Part shown: one piece after another, positions 59,542 to 64,000 of the stretch | How positions within the stretch are numbered: the first letter of the stretch is position 1 | Layout of the letters: each line of letters opens with the position of its first letter | Origin: Eucalyptus grandis | Lineage: Eukaryota; Streptophyta; Magnoliopsida; Myrtales; Myrtaceae | Length of the DNA: 64,000 nt | Direction: 5' to 3' | Assembly: GCF_016545825.1 (NCBI RefSeq) | Contig: NC_052614.1 | Location: forward strand, 25,004,559-25,068,558 | Notes under the pieces: model-generated | Told to the model about the DNA's origin: nothing | The model's database searches: none | Seen by the model: the letters and a program-made list of their open reading frames with translations, nothing else | Made by a program: the position numbers and the translations under genes

Positions 59542-61637
59542 CAGATCCGAGGATGTGGGATCGACGAATGGGGCTGACCGAGTCCTAGGACTGTGGATTT
59601 TCTTTTTGGCGGACTGATCCATGTTGTGTAGGCTAACCCCTTTTTGATGCATATAAACTCTGACCCATTTTTGGTGCATATAGTCTCCGGATCCTATTGA
59701 TGTATGTAAGCCCTGGATTGATGATGATGTATGAAAGTATGTTTGTTTGATTTTGAATCGATTTTTCCTGCTGTCCTATCTCGTACGTTTTTGTCAAGGG
59801 TTTCTTAGTACGTTTCATGCGCGTAATAATCTTAAAGGAAATTGGGGTCGGCGACACTACCTGGGAATGTCGCATTTGCATGACCATGGCGGGTTGTTGC
59901 ACGTGTCTTGGGGTTCGGGGCGTGACACCAAGAGTTGGGTCCATGGGGGGCACACGAATTTGGTTGGAATTGTTTCAATTCCCATTCAATTCCTCTTCGA
60001 ATCACTGCATTTCAACTTCTAAAAAATCCCATTATCGAGTCATCAATCCAATTGGTATTTTCCTTACCAATTGATCCCACTTGCATCCGAATCTACGATA
60101 AAAATGGTCCTTGGAAATTCCCGGTCGAAAATGGTTCCATATCGACTTTTTCCGCCAAAAACTCGGTTTAAAGAAAAATTTTTGGAGACTGAGTCGATAT
60201 TCCTTAAATGACTCGTGACATGATAGAATTTTCAATTTCTGAAATCGGATCAAAATTCGCGGTTAATTTCAATCTGGCGCAATTTTAGCATGACCTAGGC
60301 TACCGGGTAGCTTTCAGAAATTTTTAGTGCAAATGACCTATGGTCAATTTTCTTTGAGCCACAATGAACCTCTTCAACACATTGACGACTCTCAGTTGTC
60401 GTGAAAATCTCGAGGATTCAAATACGGACACGGGGTACGAAAACGATAGAAAAATCAATCTAGTGCCGATCGACGGGAATTTTGCAATTTACTAGAATCA
60501 CCCACGTTTAACTACACATCTCAGTCAAACTGAACTATCTCTGATTTTTAATCAATCTTACTATTCGGAAATAATCTCTGCAAATGAGCATGGTCGAGTA
60601 GTCGATTCCTAATCAAATCCTCAAGTCTATTACATTAAAATCTCTTAATGACTTCCCTAGATAGTCTAATTATCTCACGAGTGATTGGCTCTGAGAATAG
60701 CACTATAGGCGCGTCGATGAAAGCCCCGATTAATTAAATTGAAAGTAGAAGTACAAATCCAGGATGTCATAGGATGCGCACACATGAAGGAGGGAAGAAA
60801 GGGATGGGAGAGAGAGGCATGGGAAGTCATGGGGAGCCAAGGGGAAATATCAAGCACTCAAGTGCATTGGCCTCAAATTCTTCAGCCATATTTGTCAAGG
60901 GATCATCCAATGAGAAATTTCCCTTCAATTCCTCATAAAAAAACTCAATTTGGTGGCCAAATTAAGCCTTAAAGCTGCCCATCCGAATTTCTTCTATTTC
61001 TTTTTGCCAAATTTGATTTCTCCGCAAAATTTCGGGCTCGACGAAAATTCTCCAAAAGATGAGACGATGTCCTAAAAATAAATCATAACACGCTCGAACG
61101 TTTGATTCCCAAAACCAAATTCAATTTCGTGATTAAAATCGATCAAACACGATTTTAGTACAACCTAACCTATCAGGTAGCTTTTAGAGATTTTAACATG
61201 TTGGACTCGTGGTCGATAATTTTTTATCCATGTTTGTGAATCTCCGACTCGTAGGCGACTCTCAATTGTCGTAAAATTGTAAGGTTTCAATTACGTGTCC
61301 CGAGTATATTGATAGAGAACCGGGTTAGTGCCATTCGACGCGAATTTCGCAATCATGTGGAATCATCCACAATTCAATTACGTCATTTTATCGAATCGAT
61401 TTATATCCGATTACAATTAATTTATAACAGTGTCGTATTGACTCTTGTTGATTATTATGGTCGAATAGTCGATTTCCAATTGAATTCTCGAGTCTGTCGC
61501 GTTTATATTCCTTAACGGCCTCACCTAATAGATTAATTAACTCGTAAGAGGCCAGCTTAGAGTAAAATGACCATAGACGCATCGACAAAATGCCCATTTC
61601 ATATTTTCGAGACATGGTCAAATTTCAGGATGTCACA

Positions 61638-62405
61638 TGTTCCCCCAAATCTACTCTTCTAGTAATCACAATAAAACTTAACAATTACTTTCTATTAACC
61701 GTCCACGAAGATATTTACTCCAATCATAAAGGGGTTACTTATCTTTTGCGAATAGTGTTGGGTGGTAGTTACTTTGAGTTAAAATGACTTTCAAATTGCT
61801 CGGCTTTGACTCAAGACCCCTTGACACATAACCTTTGGAACCCTTGAAGACTTTGGAAATGCTCTCCTGAACCTATACGACACAAACCCACATCACTCGA
61901 CATCTCATTTAGTATACCCAAGGTAGTGAACCTTCATCAACAGGGAATAAGTATAGATCTTTTGTATTATTTTATTTCAGGAAAATGGCACAAATGGTCC
62001 TTAATTTTTGTCTAATGCGTAATGCCATTTTAGAATTTTTAATTTACTCAATGTGATCCTCAAACTTTAACTTGATATCCAATGTCATTCTGGAATTTTA
62101 ATCTATTTAATGCGATCCTTGAATTTCGGTTTAGTGTTGAATACGGTCAATAAATTTTGAAACATTTTCAACATTGAAACTTTCAACCGAACAAAAACCC
62201 AAGAGAAGGTAGAAGCTTGGCAACATCTCTAGATATCCAAAGTCGACCCGCCCTCGACGTCGCTTAGCTCAGATGCGAATTGTGTTTATTTTCTCTCTCT
62301 GTGCATTGACTGACTTCTCCAAGAACCTCTGCCCGAGCTGGGGAGAGAGAGAGAGAGAGGGGGGTCACCAATGGCGTCGAATTCATTGACGAATCACGTT
62401 CTGCT
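61638..62405. other. spacer with a possible 5' UTR
   Basis: AT-rich until about 62210, then a CT/GA-rich stretch (62290-62365) leading to ATGGCGTCG at 62371. The frame from this ATG is cut after 11-12 codons by the solo LTR. No family recognised. Confidence 0.3.
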
Positions 62406-63170
62406 TGTTGGGATATAATGCGAAAATGACAGGATATTGCAATTTACATAAACGCGAAAAATAAGGACACTATAAATTTACGTGGTTCGGTCCGAGTATT
62501 GGTACCTACATTCACAGATAGAGCCAACATCAAATAATCTGCTATAATTGGAGAATCGGAATTTATAATTACTCACACGCTCAAATGTTTCCCACACCTA
62601 AATTTAACAAAAAAACTCAAATTTTTATAAATAAACAACTCACGGCACAAAAAAATCCGTGTTCAAGCTCAAGTTACAATACTCTACGTATGCCTTGTTC
62701 GCGTATGTACAAAATCGCGTATCTCTTTAAGCTTCCTGCGGAGGACCTGCGGCTCAAGTAGGTAGGGTTTCTTCCTTCTCTCGTACGGGTGCAGCAGCCG
62801 CATAAGAAGAAAACCTCCCTGAGCTGTCCGCCCTTTTATAATTATACGTGTGCCCTGAAAGTCAAATTCTTGACTTGGCCCACTTATTTTTGGCTTTTCG
62901 TGCAGATGCCCAAGCGTGAAATACGGGTGTGTGCCCAAGGTCAAAGGTTTGACCTTGGGCCCCACCAATTAACCATTCTTCACGTGCAGGCCTTCATCAG
63001 CTTCTTTCTTTACGTAAAGCTGCAGCGGCGTCCCTCGAAGAAAAGAAGACTTCCGCGGCTTCACTCCAAAGGAGAAAATTCATCCTTTAATTATTTCCAC
63101 ATTTGTACAGCTTTAAAGAGTCCTGCAAATCGTATTATGTAAACGCTCAAACTCGAGACATAATTTAGCA
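62406..63170. mobile_element. solo LTR (TSD CTGCT)
   Basis: Starts TGTTGGGATATAATG and ends AATTTAGCA, flanked by CTGCT at 62401-62405 and 63171-63175; 765 bp. It has no primer-binding site beside it and no internal coding region. The phrase TTTACGTGGTTCGGTCC is of a kind common in plant copia LTRs. Orientation left open. Confidence 0.82.
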
Positions 63171-63300
63171 CTGCTAGAGTCCGATCCTCGGCGCGACTAG
63201 AGAGGGAGAGGCTTCTCAAGCTCAACGACACGCTGTTCATGGGATCGGCCATGACCAGGAGAAGCGCTTAGGCCGCTGTCTCTTACATGACCTGCTCAGG

Positions 63301-63794
63301 TTAGGCCTGACGGACAATCTTGTAAAGATCTCGGCGTGGTGGACGCTGCCCGTGCATGAACTTCTTCCTCCAGGTCTGGATGGGCGGCCAACCCACAACC
63401 TGATCATTGTCGTCAGCTCCTTCACTGTACCTAAACCTGAAAAGATTATGCATACCACGGTGATTTTCGCTTCAAACGATTATTGATATTGCGAGTGATA
63501 ACTGTTTTTTCCATCGAAGATTGTTAGAATATAAAATTAGGATTGGCTTGGCATGACAGACTTGTTCAGCGAACAATAAAACTTGCTGCGCCTCGCACTC
63601 GGGTCGTCTTCCTCGTTTGGCCTGCCGCTCCATGCCAACGACTGCGATTTCCCTGAGGAGTATTGTCCAAATGCCTCTCCATGACACCTTTTGTTGTTGG
63701 CCCACTTCTTGTACAAGCCTTCATGATCTTTTGGCTCGGACCCTTTGGCAGAGTGGTCACTAATTGGGAGAGCTAGACCTAGTTGAAGATCCAT
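63301..63794 (-). pseudogene. AUX/IAA-like paralogue truncated after domain II
   Basis: Exon 1 (63794-63562) and exon 2 (63436-63301) align with the gene at 37963-38814 and give 122 residues: the EAR motif LQLGLAL at 3-9 and the degron GWPPI are kept, then the frame meets TAA right after the IVRQA segment. Domains III and IV (PB1), needed for pairing with ARFs, are absent; homology is lost just beyond the stop. The exon 1 donor is GTCTGT rather than GTATGT. It may be a dead duplicate or, if expressed, a short auxin-degradable repressor-motif protein without PB1. Confidence 0.75.
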
Positions 63795-64000
63795 ATCTCA
63801 GAGATATCTGTTGAACCCCCTAATCATGAAAAAGAAGAAAGGAAAAGTGCGAGACTTATGAAATGGTGATAATGTGGGAACTGAAAGGTGCACGTATTCG
63901 GTAGCTCAAAGCGAAATGGAGAAGTATTTGTAAGGGGTAGAGCGAAAGGGTGACGGTGAAAGGGAGGTGTGTATGGGAGGAAGAAGGGAAGTCTGGGACA
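63795..64000 (-). other. upstream region duplicated with the AUX/IAA pair
   Basis: Matches 38815-39023 closely (shared phrases AATGGTGATAATGTGGGA, TAGCTCAAAGCGAAATG, GGAGGAAGAAGGGAAG). It shows that promoter-proximal sequence was copied; the duplication continues past the window edge. Confidence 0.8.

Larger units (their letters stand above)
57251..59927 (+). mobile_element. innermost LTR-like element, inverted (TSD CCAAG)
   Basis: Starts TGTGACATCCCG and ends CGGGGCGTGACA, flanked by CCAAG at 57246-57250 and 59928-59932; 2677 bp. Ends are the inverse of the other family members, so it lies in the opposite orientation. It holds the best-kept family layout: GC-rich leader 57830-58310, GGTGAGTTTACCTCAC at 58298-58313, in-frame minisatellite 58758-58900, donor 59103, palindrome 59184-59198, acceptor 59224, ORF 59233-59541. 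No pol genes. Confidence 0.87.
54030..60771 (-). mobile_element. middle LTR-like element of the nest (TSD GGATG)
   Basis: Starts TGTCACGCGCCGATCC and ends AGGATGTCATA, with GGATG at 54025-54029 and 60772-60776. Own sequence is about 3.2 kb once the inner element (57251-59927) and the MITE at 54361-55244 are removed. Closely related to 30350-33767. Sense strand minus: GC-rich leader about 57010-56600, palindrome 56578-56594, minisatellite 55800-55555, donor GTAAGT near 55397, palindrome 55311-55297, ATG 55263 followed after 19 bases by the MITE. Confidence 0.85.
51712..61637 (-). mobile_element. outermost LTR-like element of a three-level nest
   Basis: Starts TGTCACGTCCCGAACC and ends AGGATGTCACA, flanked by TGTTT (51707-51711) and TGTTC (61638-61642), a target duplication with one difference. 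Its own sequence is 51712-54029 plus 60777-61637 (about 3.2 kb); the middle is another family member with its target duplication. No pol motifs or direct terminal repeats. Sense strand by the family signals is minus: donor at 52428, palindrome 52337-52350, acceptor at 52312, ATG 52302. Confidence 0.8.

Overview
The window looks like nuclear DNA of a dicot plant. Support: spliced genes with plant-type GT-AG introns, an AUX/IAA auxin-response repressor and a PELPK-type cell-wall protein (both land-plant families), a plant tRNA-Arg gene, AT-rich intergenic DNA with many MITE-like inverted repeats, and Ty1/copia elements primed by initiator tRNA-Met. The species cannot be fixed by reading alone; a woody Myrtales-like genome is only a guess. 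Layout: 1-3152 is the 5' half of a minus-strand copia element cut by the window edge. 3153-13050 is gene-free, with MITE-like repeats, a microsatellite and a tandem duplication. 13053-21175 holds three tandem copies of a 2-4 kb unit ending just upstream of a four-exon gene (21550-25058) that joins an N-terminal C2 (EEIG1/EHBP1-type) domain to a C-terminal domain with a Cys-His-Asp layout like papain-fold peptidases. A tRNA-Arg(CCG) gene lies at 26245-26317. A decayed but complete-ended copia retrotransposon (26603-34806, TSD ACTTT) carries a nested 3.4-kb LTR-like element. A PELPK-like gene (35444-35845, minus) and an IAA29-like AUX/IAA gene (37963-38814, minus) follow; the latter has a truncated paralogue at 63301-63794 (minus) with a matching upstream region. 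A two-exon Myb/SANT-like gene sits at 50001-51028. The most interesting part is a family of 2.7-3.4 kb elements without pol genes, bounded by TGTGACATCC...CGTGACA-type ends and 5-bp TSDs. Four copies are present (30350-33767, 51712-61637, 54030-60771, 57251-59927), and the last three are nested one inside another. Read in one sense, all four share a GC-rich leader, a GTGAGT palindrome, a splice donor, a short palindrome and an ATG region. At least three carry a ~39-bp minisatellite. Two copies keep a homologous ~102-107-codon reading frame of no family I recognise: intact at 59233-59541, broken by two stops at 51979-52302. This may be an undescribed spliced small gene carried inside LTR-like elements. 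There are few cellular genes (five protein genes, one truncated paralogue, one tRNA), with no operon-like organisation; most of the sequence is transposon-derived.
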